From Phocoenobacter atlanticus (GTDB taxonomy: Bacteria > Pseudomonadota > Gammaproteobacteria > Enterobacterales > Pasteurellaceae), in NCBI RefSeq assembly GCF_030764225.1, contig NZ_JASAXH010000022.1: a stretch of DNA of 30,855 nt. The stretch is one strand, 5' to 3'. Within the stretch, counting starts at the first letter, position 1. Every line of letters starts with the position of its first letter. Both the position numbers and the translations under genes were made by a program. Below the pieces are notes generated by a model. It saw only the letters and a list, made by a program, of their open reading frames with translations. It was not told where the DNA came from and searched no databases. Shown here piece after piece: positions 6,436-14,506 of the stretch.

Positions 6436-9009
6436 ATGAATATTGAAAAATTTACCAGTAAATTCCAAGAAGCGATTGGCGAGGCTCAGTCGTTAGCTAT
6501 TGGAAAAGATCATAATTATATTGAACCAACACATTTACTGATTACGTTATTAAAACAATCAGAAGGCAGTGTAGCTCCGCTGTTCACCAGTTTACAAGTT
6601 GATGTGGTGGCGTTGCAAAATCAATTAAATACGCTGATTAACAAATTGCCACAGGTTCAGGGGGCAAACACGCAACCAAGCCAGTCATTTATTCGTTTAT
6701 TAACCTTATGTGAAAAACTGGCGACAGAGATGGGCGATAGCTATATTTCATCGGAAGTATTTGTGTTAGCCGCCTTAGAAGATCGTGGCGAGTTAGGGCA
6801 ATTATTGAAACAGCTCGGTTTAAATAAAGCGAAAGTACAAAATGCGATTCAACAAATTAGAGGGGGTGAGAAAGTGAATAACCCAAACGCAGAAGAAACA
6901 CGTCAAGCATTAGATAAATATACCATTGATTTAACCGAACGAGCCAAAGCGGGCAAGCTTGATCCTGTAATTGGACGAGATGAAGAAATCCGCCGAGCGA
7001 TTCAAGTGTTGCAACGTCGTACCAAAAATAACCCTGTGTTAATCGGTGAACCGGGAGTCGGTAAAACAGCGATTGTGGAAGGGTTAGCACAACGCATTGT
7101 GAATAATGAAGTACCAGAAGGATTGCGTAATAAACGTGTGCTTTCATTAGATATGGGGGCGTTGATTGCGGGGGCAAAATACCGTGGCGAATTTGAAGAG
7201 CGTTTAAAAGCGGTATTGAAAGAGCTTGCCAAGGAAGAAGGACAAGTGATTTTATTCATTGATGAAATTCACACAATGGTCGGTGCAGGTAAAAGTGACG
7301 GAGCAATGGACGCAGGGAATTTATTAAAACCGTCATTAGCACGTGGCGAGTTGCACTGTTTAGGGGCGACAACCTTAGATGAATATCGTCAATATATTGA
7401 AAAAGATGCGGCGTTGGAACGTCGTTTTCAAAAGGTATTTATTGATGAGCCAACGGTGGAAGACACCATTGCGATTTTGCGTGGCTTGAAAGAGCGTTAT
7501 GAAATTCATCATCACGTTAAAATTACCGATCCAGCCATTGTGGCGGCAGCAACTCTTTCACATCGTTATGTTTCCGATCGTCAGTTACCAGATAAAGCGA
7601 TTGATTTAATTGATGAGGCAGCATCAAGCGTGCGAATGGAAATTGATTCTAAACCAGAACCGTTGGATCGTTTGGATCGCCGTATCATTCAGCTTAAATT
7701 GGAACAGCAAGCGTTACAAAAAGAAGACGATGAGGCAAGCCGTCAGCGTTTAGCAAAATTAGAGCAAGAAATGACCGCTAAGGAACGTGAATATGCTGAG
7801 CTTGAGGAAGTGTGGAAAGCTGAAAAATCTGCTCTTCTAGGTACTCAGCACTTAAAATCAGAGTTAGAAAATAGTCGTATTTTGATGGAACAAGCGAAGC
7901 GTGAAAGTAACTATGAAAAAATGTCAGAGTTGCAATATGGTGTTATTCCAGCCTTAGAAAAACAGCTCAAAGAAGCGGAAGAACGTGAGGAGCAAGGTAC
8001 AGAAAACCATTTATTACGTACCAAAGTCACTGAAGAAGAAATTGCTGAAGTGCTTTCTCGTGCAACGGGTATTCCTGTGGCGAAAATGATGGAAGGCGAG
8101 AAAGAAAAACTACTTAAAATGGAACAGGAATTGCATAAACGTGTGATTGGGCAAAATGAGGCGGTGGAATCCGTCGCAAATGCGATCCGCCGTAGCCGAG
8201 CAGGATTATCAGATCCTAATCGTCCAATTGGTTCATTCTTATTCCTAGGACCGACAGGGGTTGGGAAAACTGAGCTTTGTAAAACATTGGCAAATTTCTT
8301 ATTTGATGATGAAAATGCAATGGTTCGCATTGATATGTCAGAATTTATGGAAAAACACAGTGTTTCTCGTTTGGTCGGTGCACCTCCGGGCTATGTGGGC
8401 TATGAAGAAGGGGGCTATTTAACGGAGGCGGTACGTCGTCGTCCTTACTCTGTAATTTTGCTTGATGAAGTGGAAAAAGCCCATAGTGATGTGTTTAATA
8501 TTTTATTACAAGTGCTTGATGATGGGCGTTTAACAGACGGACAAGGTCGCACCGTTGATTTTCGTAACACGGTTGTGATTATGACCTCAAACTTAGGCTC
8601 GGATTTAATTCAAGGTAATAATGATTTTACTTATGAAGAAATGCGGACAATGGTAATGGGGGTTGTGGGGCAACATTTCAGACCTGAATTTATTAACCGA
8701 ATTGATGAAACGGTGGTGTTCCATTCATTGGGCGAAGAAAATATCAAAGCGATTGCAAAAATTCAGTTACAACGCTTGATTAACCGAATGGCAAGTCGAG
8801 GTTATCAAATTGAAGTGAGTGATAATGCCTTAACGCATATTGCAAAAGCAGGTTTTGATCCACTCTTTGGAGCAAGACCATTGAAACGAGCAATTCAGCA
8901 AGAATTTGAAAACCCACTTGCTCAACAGATTTTAAGTGGACGATTATTGCCGAATAATTTAATTACACTTGATGTAGTTGAAGGGCGAATTATTGTTTCT
9001 CAAGGATAA
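6436..9009 (+). CDS. clpB: ATP-dependent disaggregase ClpB
   Basis: An 857-residue Hsp100 chaperone, the usual length. It works as a hexamer with DnaK to pull proteins out of aggregates. Order of parts: N-terminal Clp repeat domain (about 1-145), first AAA+ module with Walker A GEPGVGKT (204-211) and Walker B ILFIDEIHTM, a long coiled-coil middle domain (about 405-525, distinguishing it from ClpA/ClpC), second AAA+ module with Walker A GPTGVGKT (605-612) and sensor FGARPLKRAIQ near the C terminus. The ribosome binding site GAGGGGA lies before ATG 6436. Control by the perfect RpoH promoter just upstream is strongly implied. A minus-orientation USS lies inside the coding region near 7753-7779. 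Confidence 0.98.
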   Translation: MNIEKFTSKFQEAIGEAQSLAIGKDHNYIEPTHLLITLLKQSEGSVAPLFTSLQVDVVALQNQLNTLINKLPQVQGANTQPSQSFIRLLTLCEKLATEMGDSYISSEVFVLAALEDRGELGQLLKQLGLNKAKVQNAIQQIRGGEKVNNPNAEETRQALDKYTIDLTERAKAGKLDPVIGRDEEIRRAIQVLQRRTKNNPVLIGEPGVGKTAIVEGLAQRIVNNEVPEGLRNKRVLSLDMGALIAGAKYRGEFEERLKAVLKELAKEEGQVILFIDEIHTMVGAGKSDGAMDAGNLLKPSLARGELHCLGATTLDEYRQYIEKDAALERRFQKVFIDEPTVEDTIAILRGLKERYEIHHHVKITDPAIVAAATLSHRYVSDRQLPDKAIDLIDEAASSVRMEIDSKPEPLDRLDRRIIQLKLEQQALQKEDDEASRQRLAKLEQEMTAKEREYAELEEVWKAEKSALLGTQHLKSELENSRILMEQAKRESNYEKMSELQYGVIPALEKQLKEAEEREEQGTENHLLRTKVTEEEIAEVLSRATGIPVAKMMEGEKEKLLKMEQELHKRVIGQNEAVESVANAIRRSRAGLSDPNRPIGSFLFLGPTGVGKTELCKTLANFLFDDENAMVRIDMSEFMEKHSVSRLVGAPPGYVGYEEGGYLTEAVRRRPYSVILLDEVEKAHSDVFNILLQVLDDGRLTDGQGRTVDFRNTVVIMTSNLGSDLIQGNNDFTYEEMRTMVMGVVGQHFRPEFINRIDETVVFHSLGEENIKAIAKIQLQRLINRMASRGYQIEVSDNALTHIAKAGFDPLFGARPLKRAIQQEFENPLAQQILSGRLLPNNLITLDVVEGRIIVSQG

Positions 9010-9135
9010 AGAAGAATAAAGAAAGATAAGTGATAATTTTATGGTAGCTATAAATTTTTAGTTAATACAGAGCAAGAGCTTTTTCTTTTTGGAAAAAATT
9101 AAAATGTTTTTGCTCTAGTTTAATCATTTTCTTAC

Positions 9136-9164
9136 TTGTGTATTAGATGAAATTTCTTTATAAT
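9136..9164 (+). promoter_or_regulatory. Probable sigma-70 promoter of ffs
   Basis: TTGTGT (9136-9141), a 17-nt spacer and a perfect TATAAT (9159-9164). Initiation near 9171 would give a short 5' leader of roughly 35 nt before the mature 4.5S RNA, consistent with RNase P trimming known for this RNA. Confidence 0.65.
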
Positions 9165-9205
9165 TCGCATCTATTGTGTTACATCGTGTTGTAATACAAA
9201 TCAAT

Positions 9206-9318
9206 GAGGGCGTTTTTGGTACCTCGCAATGGTGTTTAGTTTACTTGGTCAGATTCGGAAGAAAGCAGCCAGAATTAAGTTACCGTGTGCCGAGGAGTTG
9301 CTGGAAATGCCCTCACCC
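9206..9318 (+). ncRNA. ffs: 4.5S RNA (bacterial SRP RNA)
   Basis: The 113-nt span begins GAGGGC and ends GCCCTC-ACCC, so the two ends pair. The apex at 9247-9270 has the invariant SRP domain IV: GGTCAG, the GGAA tetraloop closed by C-G, and AAGCAGCC of the asymmetric loop that binds Ffh. The layout and length match E. coli 4.5S RNA (114 nt). The RNA joins Ffh to target nascent membrane proteins to FtsY and the translocon. A run of T (9319-9324) follows the 3' end. Exact ends are set by comparison and may be off by a few bases. Confidence 0.95.
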
Positions 9319-9343
9319 TTTTTTCCTCATTTTGAGTATATCA

Positions 9344-10030
9344 ATGACTTCCATTAAACCAAAATTTAAACCTAATTCAATAAAAACGAAAACAAATCTT
9401 AAGGCTACTACAACTAAAATAAAGGCTCGTAGACCTTTACCCTCTCTTGAAGAAACAACAATAGTATTATTTAATAAACCTTATGATGTATTAACACAAT
9501 TTAGTGATGATTCTGGTCGTAAAACCTTAAAAGATTTTATTGATATTGCGAATATTTATCCTGTTGGACGCTTAGATCGTGATAGTGAGGGATTGCTATT
9601 ATTAACCAATAATGGGCAAATTCAACACCGTTTAGCTAATCCTAAATTTGAGAAGGCGAAAACGTATTGGGTACAAGTGGAAGGTGAACCTTCGCAAGAA
9701 GATTTGGAGAAATTACAACAAGGTGTAGTATTAAAAGATGGATTAACTAAAGCTGCAAAAGTGAAAGGTATTGAACCTCCTGAGTTTAATTGGAAAAGTG
9801 CCCCCAAAATACGTGAACGTAAAAATATTCCAACGAGTTGGATCGAATTAACAATTACAGAAGGAAGAAATCGCCAAGTAAGAAGAATGACCGCTCATAT
9901 TGGTTTTCCTACGTTACGTTTAATTCGTGTTGGTTTGGGTGTGTTTAAGTTAAATGGCTTAGGTAGTGGTGAATATCGCATTTTAAATGATGATGAAAAA
10001 CGTCAATTATTCAAACAATTAAAGCTATGA
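9344..10030 (+). CDS. rluE: 23S rRNA pseudouridine(2457) synthase RluE
   Basis: A 228-residue RsuA/RluE-family synthase without an S4 domain. VLFNKPYDVLTQFSD (41-55) and GRLDRDSEGLLLLTN, with catalytic D78, mark the family; GRNRQVRRMTAHIGFPTLRLIR is the C-terminal family motif. The N-terminal 30 residues are basic and low-complexity (Lys/Thr), likely RNA-contacting. The frame stays open upstream to 9176, but that extension crosses ffs, so ATG 9344 is chosen; its Shine-Dalgarno is weak. The stop overlaps the convergent YwiC-like gene by 6 bp. It may be transcribed by read-through from the ffs promoter. Confidence 0.92.
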   Translation: MTSIKPKFKPNSIKTKTNLKATTTKIKARRPLPSLEETTIVLFNKPYDVLTQFSDDSGRKTLKDFIDIANIYPVGRLDRDSEGLLLLTNNGQIQHRLANPKFEKAKTYWVQVEGEPSQEDLEKLQQGVVLKDGLTKAAKVKGIEPPEFNWKSAPKIRERKNIPTSWIELTITEGRNRQVRRMTAHIGFPTLRLIRVGLGVFKLNGLGSGEYRILNDDEKRQLFKQLKL

Positions 10031-10735
10031 AGCGATTAAGCAGAGTGTAAATATTGTAATAATTAGGAATTCCCACATTCCTATTTGTTTAATATTAAGA
10101 TTTTTTCTTGGCAATATGATGGCTCGAATTAATCCACATAAATAAGCAAAAGCAATAAAATAGTAACTAAATAACGCATAACTGATCATCAATAAAATAT
10201 GTGAGTTTATACTCAGTTTTCTATAGAGCGGATTTTTTCGTTCTCGGGCAACACTTTTAACATAAAATGTAGTAACAGTAAAAAAAAGTGTTGGATGAAT
10301 TAATATATCGATATTATATTGCTGAGTGGTTAAATAATAGCCTGCCATCCCTACAATACCAAAAATTAAATAGCCTGTAATATCATTAATTAGATTGCGT
10401 TCATCTTTTTGTTTTGTATAGTAAATTTGGACTAGTACAAGCGGTATCATTGGAATAAAAAATTGCAAAATTTTAGGTTGATAAAAAATGACAGGAAGAG
10501 CAAAAATAACACTGATAATTGCATAAATTATTACCCATTTTTTGTTTCTAGTCGTAGGTTTTCTATTAAATAGGGCAAGAAATGGATAAGAAAAAAGATA
10601 TAAAAATAACCAAGAAAGAGTAAAAAAAATATAAATAAAATGAAAATGAGTGAGACTTATACCGTATAAAAGAGGTATAAATGCCATCACTAATGCACCA
10701 TATTGATTTGAAATAACAGGCTTATTTTTTATCAT
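10025..10735 (-). CDS. YwiC-like integral membrane protein
   Basis: A 236-residue polytopic membrane protein with about seven to eight hydrophobic spans. It begins NQYGALVMAFIPLLYG, resembling the QHGAW-type opening of the YwiC-like family, and has conserved-looking polar loops KDERNLINDITG (about 111-122) and VARERKNPLYR. The family has no established function. An uptake signal sequence (10437-10466) is embedded in the coding sequence. It lies downstream of pfkA on the same strand, but a terminator separates them. The 3' end overlaps rluE by 6 bp. Confidence 0.75.
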   Translation of the reverse strand: MIKNKPVISNQYGALVMAFIPLLYGISLTHFHFIYIFFTLSWLFLYLFSYPFLALFNRKPTTRNKKWVIIYAIISVIFALPVIFYQPKILQFFIPMIPLVLVQIYYTKQKDERNLINDITGYLIFGIVGMAGYYLTTQQYNIDILIHPTLFFTVTTFYVKSVARERKNPLYRKLSINSHILLMISYALFSYYFIAFAYLCGLIRAIILPRKNLNIKQIGMWEFLIITIFTLCLIAS

Positions 10736-10750
10736 TTTTATTTGTTATAT

Positions 10751-10778
10751 AAAAATAAAGGCTGACAAATGCCAGCCT
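10751..10778 (-). terminator. Rho-independent terminator after pfkA
   Basis: On the minus strand, AGGCTG and CAGCCT form a 6-bp stem with an 8-nt loop, followed by TTATTTTT. It lies 12 nt past the pfkA stop and just upstream of the YwiC-like start. Confidence 0.8.
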
Positions 10779-10789
10779 CAAATAACGAA

Positions 10790-11755
10790 TTAGAATAGTT
10801 TTTTTGCGACTTCAAAGAGTTTTTCATCAAATGGACGTTTCATTGTAGTAATTGCTTCAATGATGTCGTGATGAACAAGCTCTTCTCTTTGCATTCCAAC
10901 ACAGCGTCCAGCGTGTCCTTCTAGTAATAATTCAACAGCATAAACCCCCATGCGAGAGGCTAAAATACGGTCAAATGCACAAGGCGAACCGCCTCGTTGA
11001 ATATGTCCTAAAATCGTTGCACGAGTTTCATTTCCTAATCTTGCTTCAATTTCTTTTGCAAGTTCGTGAACATCACATTTATGTTCTGTAATGGCGACAA
11101 TTGCGTGACGTTTTCCTTCATTTAGATCTGCTTCAATATTTTTGATGAGATCTTCTCTATCAAATTCTTTTTCTGCGGTAACGATATAATCACAACCACC
11201 AGCGATTGCTGCATTAATAGTTAAATCACCACAGTAACGTCCCATAATTTCTACCAGTGAAATACGACGATGTGAGGTTGAAGTGTCACGAAGATAGTCA
11301 ATTGCGGTTAACACGGTTTCTAATGCGGTTTGATATCCGATACAGTAGTCTGTACCTGGAATATCATTATCAATAGTACCAGGTAAACCAATGCAAGGGT
11401 AACCAAATTCTTCAGTAATAAGTTTAGCCCCCATATAAGAGCCGTCTCCACCGATAACAATTAACGCATCAATATTGTGTTTTTCTAAAGTTTTGACTGC
11501 TTGTTTACGAACTTGTGGATCTTTAAATTCTGGAAAACGGGCAGAACCTAAAAATGTTCCGCCTCTATTTAATTTATCTGCAACTGAATGATGCTCTAGT
11601 TTGATCACTTGATCATGATACAAACCATAATAGCCATCTGTAATACCATAAACTTCTAAGCCTTCACTTAGCCCTGCACGTACAATCCCACGAATTGCGG
11701 CATTCATACCTGGCGCATCGCCACCACTGGTTAAAATTGCAATTTTTTTAATCAT
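10790..11755 (-). CDS. pfkA: ATP-dependent 6-phosphofructokinase
   Basis: A 321-residue bacterial PFK-1 that phosphorylates fructose 6-phosphate in glycolysis. It shows the ATP site ILTSGGDAPGMNAAI (7-21) and GGDGS (102-106), catalytic D129 in PGTIDNDI, the MGRYCGDL substrate loop and the HIQRGGSP motif. Length and start agree with E. coli PfkA. AAGGAT lies before the ATG. It has its own promoter and terminator and appears monocistronic. Confidence 0.98.
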   Translation of the reverse strand: MIKKIAILTSGGDAPGMNAAIRGIVRAGLSEGLEVYGITDGYYGLYHDQVIKLEHHSVADKLNRGGTFLGSARFPEFKDPQVRKQAVKTLEKHNIDALIVIGGDGSYMGAKLITEEFGYPCIGLPGTIDNDIPGTDYCIGYQTALETVLTAIDYLRDTSTSHRRISLVEIMGRYCGDLTINAAIAGGCDYIVTAEKEFDREDLIKNIEADLNEGKRHAIVAITEHKCDVHELAKEIEARLGNETRATILGHIQRGGSPCAFDRILASRMGVYAVELLLEGHAGRCVGMQREELVHHDIIEAITTMKRPFDEKLFEVAKKLF

Positions 11756-11829
11756 AAAATATCCTTAAAAATAGAGTTAAATTTATTAAAATCCGAAATG
11801 CTGTAAAGATTACCTTATTCGTATTCTTG

Positions 11830-11859
11830 ATTCTAGAAAAAATACGTAAAATTAGTCAA
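11830..11859 (-). promoter_or_regulatory. Sigma-70 promoter of pfkA
   Basis: On the minus strand TTGACT (11859-11854), 18-nt spacer and TAGAAT (11835-11830). These are 5 of 6 matches to each consensus hexamer. Transcription should start near 11823, about 68 nt before the ATG. Confidence 0.7.
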
Positions 11860-11868
11860 AACTTTGAT

Positions 11869-12192
11869 CTAACAACGAGTTTCAGTTGGAAGCGTTGCTT
11901 TTTGCCACGCTTCAAAGCCACCAGTAATGCTATAGACATTATCAAAACCTTGTTCAACTAAAAATTGTGCCGTATTACGACTGCTTATTCCGTGATAACA
12001 AAGTACCATAATATGTTGATCATAATCATAATTATCTAAAAACTGACCATAACTTTTATTGGTTAAGTGAAAAGCTGTCTTTGGGTGACTTTGCTCATAA
12101 TGAATATTGTCTCGAGTATCAACAATAATTGCGGTGTTATTTTCAATTTTTTGCCAAGCCTGTTCAGGACTAATTTCAGTAAAGGTATTCAT
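11869..12192 (-). CDS. glpE: Thiosulfate sulfurtransferase GlpE
   Basis: A 107-residue single-domain rhodanese. The active-site loop is CYHGISS with the persulfide-carrying C65, the same position as in E. coli GlpE, and IIVDTRD (22-28) plus SITGGFEAWQ complete the family pattern. It transfers sulfane sulfur from thiosulfate to thiophilic acceptors in the cytoplasm; the physiological acceptor is not known from sequence. There is no glp regulon gene next to it here. It lies on the minus strand upstream of pfkA and divergent from exbB. Confidence 0.93.
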   Translation of the reverse strand: MNTFTEISPEQAWQKIENNTAIIVDTRDNIHYEQSHPKTAFHLTNKSYGQFLDNYDYDQHIMVLCYHGISSRNTAQFLVEQGFDNVYSITGGFEAWQKATLPTETRC

Positions 12193-12273
12193 AGAGAGTC
12201 AGTTAGTTTAAGTTTAGTTTATTTTAACGTAAAAGCGAGATAACAGAAAGATAAAAATTTTAGTATTGTTATA

Positions 12274-12301
12274 TTGAAATTTGAGGCAGATGAATTATAA
12301 T
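12274..12301 (+). promoter_or_regulatory. Sigma-70 promoter of the exbB operon
   Basis: TTGAAA (12274-12279), 16-nt spacer, perfect TATAAT (12296-12301). The -10 element abuts the Fur-like dyad, so repressor binding would occlude it. Confidence 0.7.
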
Positions 12302-12317
12302 TGATAACAGTTATCAA
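12301..12317. promoter_or_regulatory. Fur box upstream of exbB
   Basis: TTGATAAC-A-GTTATCAA is a perfect dyad. The inner 7-1-7 part (TGATAAC-A-GTTATCA, 12302-12316) matches the Fur model TGATAAT-N-ATTATCA at 12 of the 14 arm positions. It overlaps the end of the -10 element, which fits iron-dependent repression of the TonB energising genes. Confidence 0.8.
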
Positions 12318-12354
12318 AATTATTTGATGGTTTTTTTATTTTTTAAGGAATGTT

Positions 12355-12801
12355 ATGGAATCTTTATTTCAATTTTTACATTATAACAGTGATTATATTA
12401 TTTTTGGTCTCTTAGTTTTGATGAGTATTGTGTTAGTTTGGAAAGTGATTGAGCGAGTTTTATTTTATAAAAATGTGAATGTGAGTGATTATTCAACTAT
12501 TGAAGAGTTGGAGATCGATTTAACGCATAATCTTACTACCATCTCAACGATTGGTTCTAATGCACCTTATATTGGTTTGTTAGGTACAGTTATTGGTATC
12601 TTATTAACTTTCTATAATCTTGGACACGCTGGCGGTGATTTAGATGCAGGTTCAATTATGGTAAGTTTATCTTTGGCACTAAAAGCAACCGCATTAGGGA
12701 TTTTAGTCGCTATTCCTGCGATGATGTTTTATAACGGTTTTAATCGTAAAGTTGATGCAAATAAATTGATGTGGCTGGCACAACAGAAAAAATCATCATA
12801 A
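12355..12801 (+). CDS. exbB: TonB-system energiser ExbB
   Basis: A 148-residue inner-membrane protein of the MotA/TolQ/ExbB family, the compact form typical of Pasteurellaceae (enterobacterial ExbB is about 100 residues longer). Hydrophobic spans lie at about 14-32, 70-90 and 103-125. APYIGLLGTVIGILLTF and ALKATALGILVAIPAMMFYN are the conserved family motifs lining the proton path. It forms the pentameric channel around ExbD and, with TonB, powers outer-membrane iron and heme transport. ATG 12355 is preceded by AAGGA. Iron control by the upstream Fur box is inferred. A USS lies in the 49-bp gap before exbD. Confidence 0.95.
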   Translation: MESLFQFLHYNSDYIIFGLLVLMSIVLVWKVIERVLFYKNVNVSDYSTIEELEIDLTHNLTTISTIGSNAPYIGLLGTVIGILLTFYNLGHAGGDLDAGSIMVSLSLALKATALGILVAIPAMMFYNGFNRKVDANKLMWLAQQKKSS

Positions 12802-12804
12802 GAA

Positions 12805-12834
12805 ACAAGCGGTTACTTTATAATAAAAATTTAC
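12805..12834 (+). repeat. Uptake signal sequence in the exbB-exbD gap
   Basis: Perfect ACAAGCGGT (12805-12813), with a near-palindromic AAATTTACAAATTT tract centred on AC at 12833-12834, 20-21 nt past the core. It lies only a few bases before the exbD ribosome binding site. Confidence 0.9.
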
Positions 12835-12850
12835 AAATTTTAGGAAAAGA

Positions 12851-13234
12851 ATGAAAAAATTTGATGAAATAAATATTATTCCATTTATTGATATTATGTT
12901 GGTGTTACTGGCAATTGTGCTAGTAACCGCTTCATTTATTTCTCAAGGGAAGATACAAGTCAATGTACCTCAAGCAAGTACGACAACCACTTTTCAAGCA
13001 GATGACCTTGCTAAATTATTGACCATTAATGATAAAAATGAATTTTATTTTAATGATAAAATCATTACTAAAGAGGAATTAGAGAGAGAAATTTCAATAT
13101 GGGATAAGACCCAAAAAGTGACATTAAAAGTCGATTCTGCCGTTACTTTTGATAAATTTGTTGAATTAACGGATTTGTTATCAAAAAATGAAATTAAAAA
13201 TGTAGCTATTGTGACGAGAAAAGAGCAAAAATAA
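12851..13234 (+). CDS. exbD: TonB-system energiser ExbD
   Basis: A 127-residue protein with a short cytoplasmic N terminus, a single membrane span at about 11-31 and a periplasmic domain. FDEINIIPFIDIMLVLLAI carries the essential Asp (D14 in PFIDIMLVLL) thought to shuttle protons. AGGAAAAG precedes the ATG. The stop overlaps the tonB start by 1 nt (TAATG), indicating translational coupling. Confidence 0.95.
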   Translation: MKKFDEINIIPFIDIMLVLLAIVLVTASFISQGKIQVNVPQASTTTTFQADDLAKLLTINDKNEFYFNDKIITKEELEREISIWDKTQKVTLKVDSAVTFDKFVELTDLLSKNEIKNVAIVTRKEQK

Positions 13235-14061
13235 TGAAAAATAACTCTCGTATTGGCTTAATTTCATCACTACTTATTCACTCAGGTGTTTTTGCCGCTA
13301 TTTTTGTTGCAATAGAGAATGCCGCTCCCGTTAATTATGTAGAAGAGCAGGTGACCAGCATTTCTATGGAAATGATGACAGCTCGCTTAGAGCAACAGCA
13401 AGTGGCGGTAAGAACTGAAGTGACACCACCTCCTGAGCCAGAGAAAGTCATTGAAGATGTTATTGAGCCAAAGAAAGTTGTAGTACCCGTACCTGATAAA
13501 AAAGTTAAACCTCTAGAAAAGAAAGAGAAGAAAAAAGAAAAAAAGAAAGAAGAGCCAAAGGAAAAACCGAAAAAGAAACAGAAAAAGAAACCGAAAAAGA
13601 AACAGCATAAAAAGAAAAAACATCAATCAATTAAAGCAAAAGAAGTGGGTAAGGTTGCAAGAAGAGGGGTTGTTGAGAAAGCAAAATTTAATCAAGGAAA
13701 ACAAGATCAAGCGGGTAAGAATGATGGAGCGAAAAATGGTCACTCCGTACAATCAGGTAAGGTCTCATCAGGGATTGTGAATGCTTATAAAGCACGTTTA
13801 CAAAGAGCTTTACAACGTCAAGCAATGCGAAGTTATCCTACTCGAGAAAAACGGATGTACAAACAGGGAACTGTTATTATTGGATTTACAGTAAATTCAT
13901 CTGGAAATGTAGTTGATGTTAAAGTTGTTAAATCATCAGGAAATCGTAATTTTGATAATGCAGCAGTGAAAGCCGCGAAAAGGACAAAAATGAATTCTGC
14001 TCCACCAGGAGGGGTATTGCATATTACCTCTGTACCAATTCGATTTTCATTACAGCAATAG
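13234..14061 (+). CDS. tonB: Energy-transducing protein TonB
   Basis: A 275-residue periplasm-spanning protein. It has an N-terminal signal anchor at about 6-27 (GLISSLLIHSGVFAAIFVAIE, containing the family's conserved transmembrane His, H16), a Pro/Glu part (64-88), then an unusually lysine-rich linker (89-129, about 26 Lys in 41 residues) and a C-terminal TonB domain at about 190-275 (SYPTREKRMYKQGTVIIGFTVNSSG, then FDNAAVKAAKR and IRFSL). The C-terminal domain binds TonB boxes of outer-membrane receptors. The usual linker is rich in Pro-Lys and Pro-Glu; here prolines are sparse. Third gene of the operon, followed by a terminator. Confidence 0.93.
   Translation: MKNNSRIGLISSLLIHSGVFAAIFVAIENAAPVNYVEEQVTSISMEMMTARLEQQQVAVRTEVTPPPEPEKVIEDVIEPKKVVVPVPDKKVKPLEKKEKKKEKKKEEPKEKPKKKQKKKPKKKQHKKKKHQSIKAKEVGKVARRGVVEKAKFNQGKQDQAGKNDGAKNGHSVQSGKVSSGIVNAYKARLQRALQRQAMRSYPTREKRMYKQGTVIIGFTVNSSGNVVDVKVVKSSGNRNFDNAAVKAAKRTKMNSAPPGGVLHITSVPIRFSLQQ
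13567..13602 (+). repeat. 12-bp tandem repeat in the TonB linker
   Basis: Three consecutive units (CCGAAAAAGAAA, CAGAAAAAGAAA, CCGAAAAAGAAA) encode PKKK-QKKK-PKKK. Upstream lies an uninterrupted 40-nt purine run (13515-13554). Unit length keeps the frame. Confidence 0.85.
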
Positions 14062-14073
14062 CTTGCCTTAATT

Positions 14074-14105
14074 AACGGTGTTCAGTAAAATGACACCGTT
14101 TTTTA
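14074..14105 (+). terminator. Rho-independent terminator after tonB
   Basis: AACGGTGT and ACACCGTT form an 8-bp stem around an 11-nt loop, followed by TTTT. It lies 12 nt past the tonB stop. Confidence 0.85.
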
Positions 14106-14130
14106 TTATAAATTTAAGAGGAAAAAATCA

Positions 14131-14460
14131 ATGATGGGAAAAGGTGGTTTAGGTGGCTTAATGAAACAAGCACAACAAATGCAAGCTAAAATGCAAAAAA
14201 TGCAGGAAGAGATTGCGAAATTAGAAGTAATAGGTGAATCTGGTGCAGGTTTAGTGAAGATTACTATTAATGGTGCTCACAGTTGTCGTCGTATTGAAAT
14301 AGATCCTTCTTTGATGGAAGATGACAAAGAAATGTTAGAAGATTTAATTGCAGCAGCCTTTAATGATGCAGTACGCAGAGCAGAAGAGTTACAAAAAGAG
14401 AAAATGGCAAGTGTCACTGCGGGGATGCAGTTACCACCAGGGATGAAAATGCCATTTTAA
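14131..14460 (+). CDS. ybaB: Nucleoid-associated protein YbaB/EbfC
   Basis: A 109-residue DNA-binding protein, nearly colinear with E. coli YbaB: GKGGLGGLMKQAQQMQAKMQ, then GESGAGLVKITINGAH, IDPSLMEDDKEMLEDL and the terminal QLPPGMKMPF. It dimerises with tweezer-like helices and coats or bends DNA; a role beside RecR in repair has been suggested. ATG 14131 is followed directly by a second ATG; the first aligns with the MFGKGG start of E. coli. AAGAGGA precedes it. Adjacent to recR as in most gamma-proteobacteria, but a terminator-like hairpin separates them here. Confidence 0.95.
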   Translation: MMGKGGLGGLMKQAQQMQAKMQKMQEEIAKLEVIGESGAGLVKITINGAHSCRRIEIDPSLMEDDKEMLEDLIAAAFNDAVRRAEELQKEKMASVTAGMQLPPGMKMPF

Positions 14461-14506
14461 TCACTCCTTATGTTACTTATTCTATTTCTATAAAATAATA
14501 ATTAAT

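Noticed and set aside
7209..7214. AGCGGT matches at 7209, 26729 and 29919 and reverse matches at 9890, 12926, 18117 and 22380 as uptake sequences
   Set aside because: They lack the C at +21 and the TTTGCAAA tract, and lie in conserved coding sequence, so are likely chance.
7911..8330. 139-codon antisense ORF inside clpB (and similar antisense ORFs in purA, aceF, lpdA)
   Set aside because: Shadow of strongly biased codons in conserved genes; no family resemblance or ribosome binding site.
9069..9116. AGAGCAA/TTGCTCT inverted repeat after clpB as a terminator
   Set aside because: The loop is 34 nt and no T run follows the stem, so it does not fit a rho-independent terminator.
9176..9343. N-terminal extension of rluE starting at 9176
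   Set aside because: It reads through the 4.5S RNA gene and has no resemblance to RluE; ATG 9344 is used.
13515..13554. Frameshift in tonB within the purine run
   Set aside because: The frame continues into a normal TonB C-terminal domain, so the gene is intact in this sequence.
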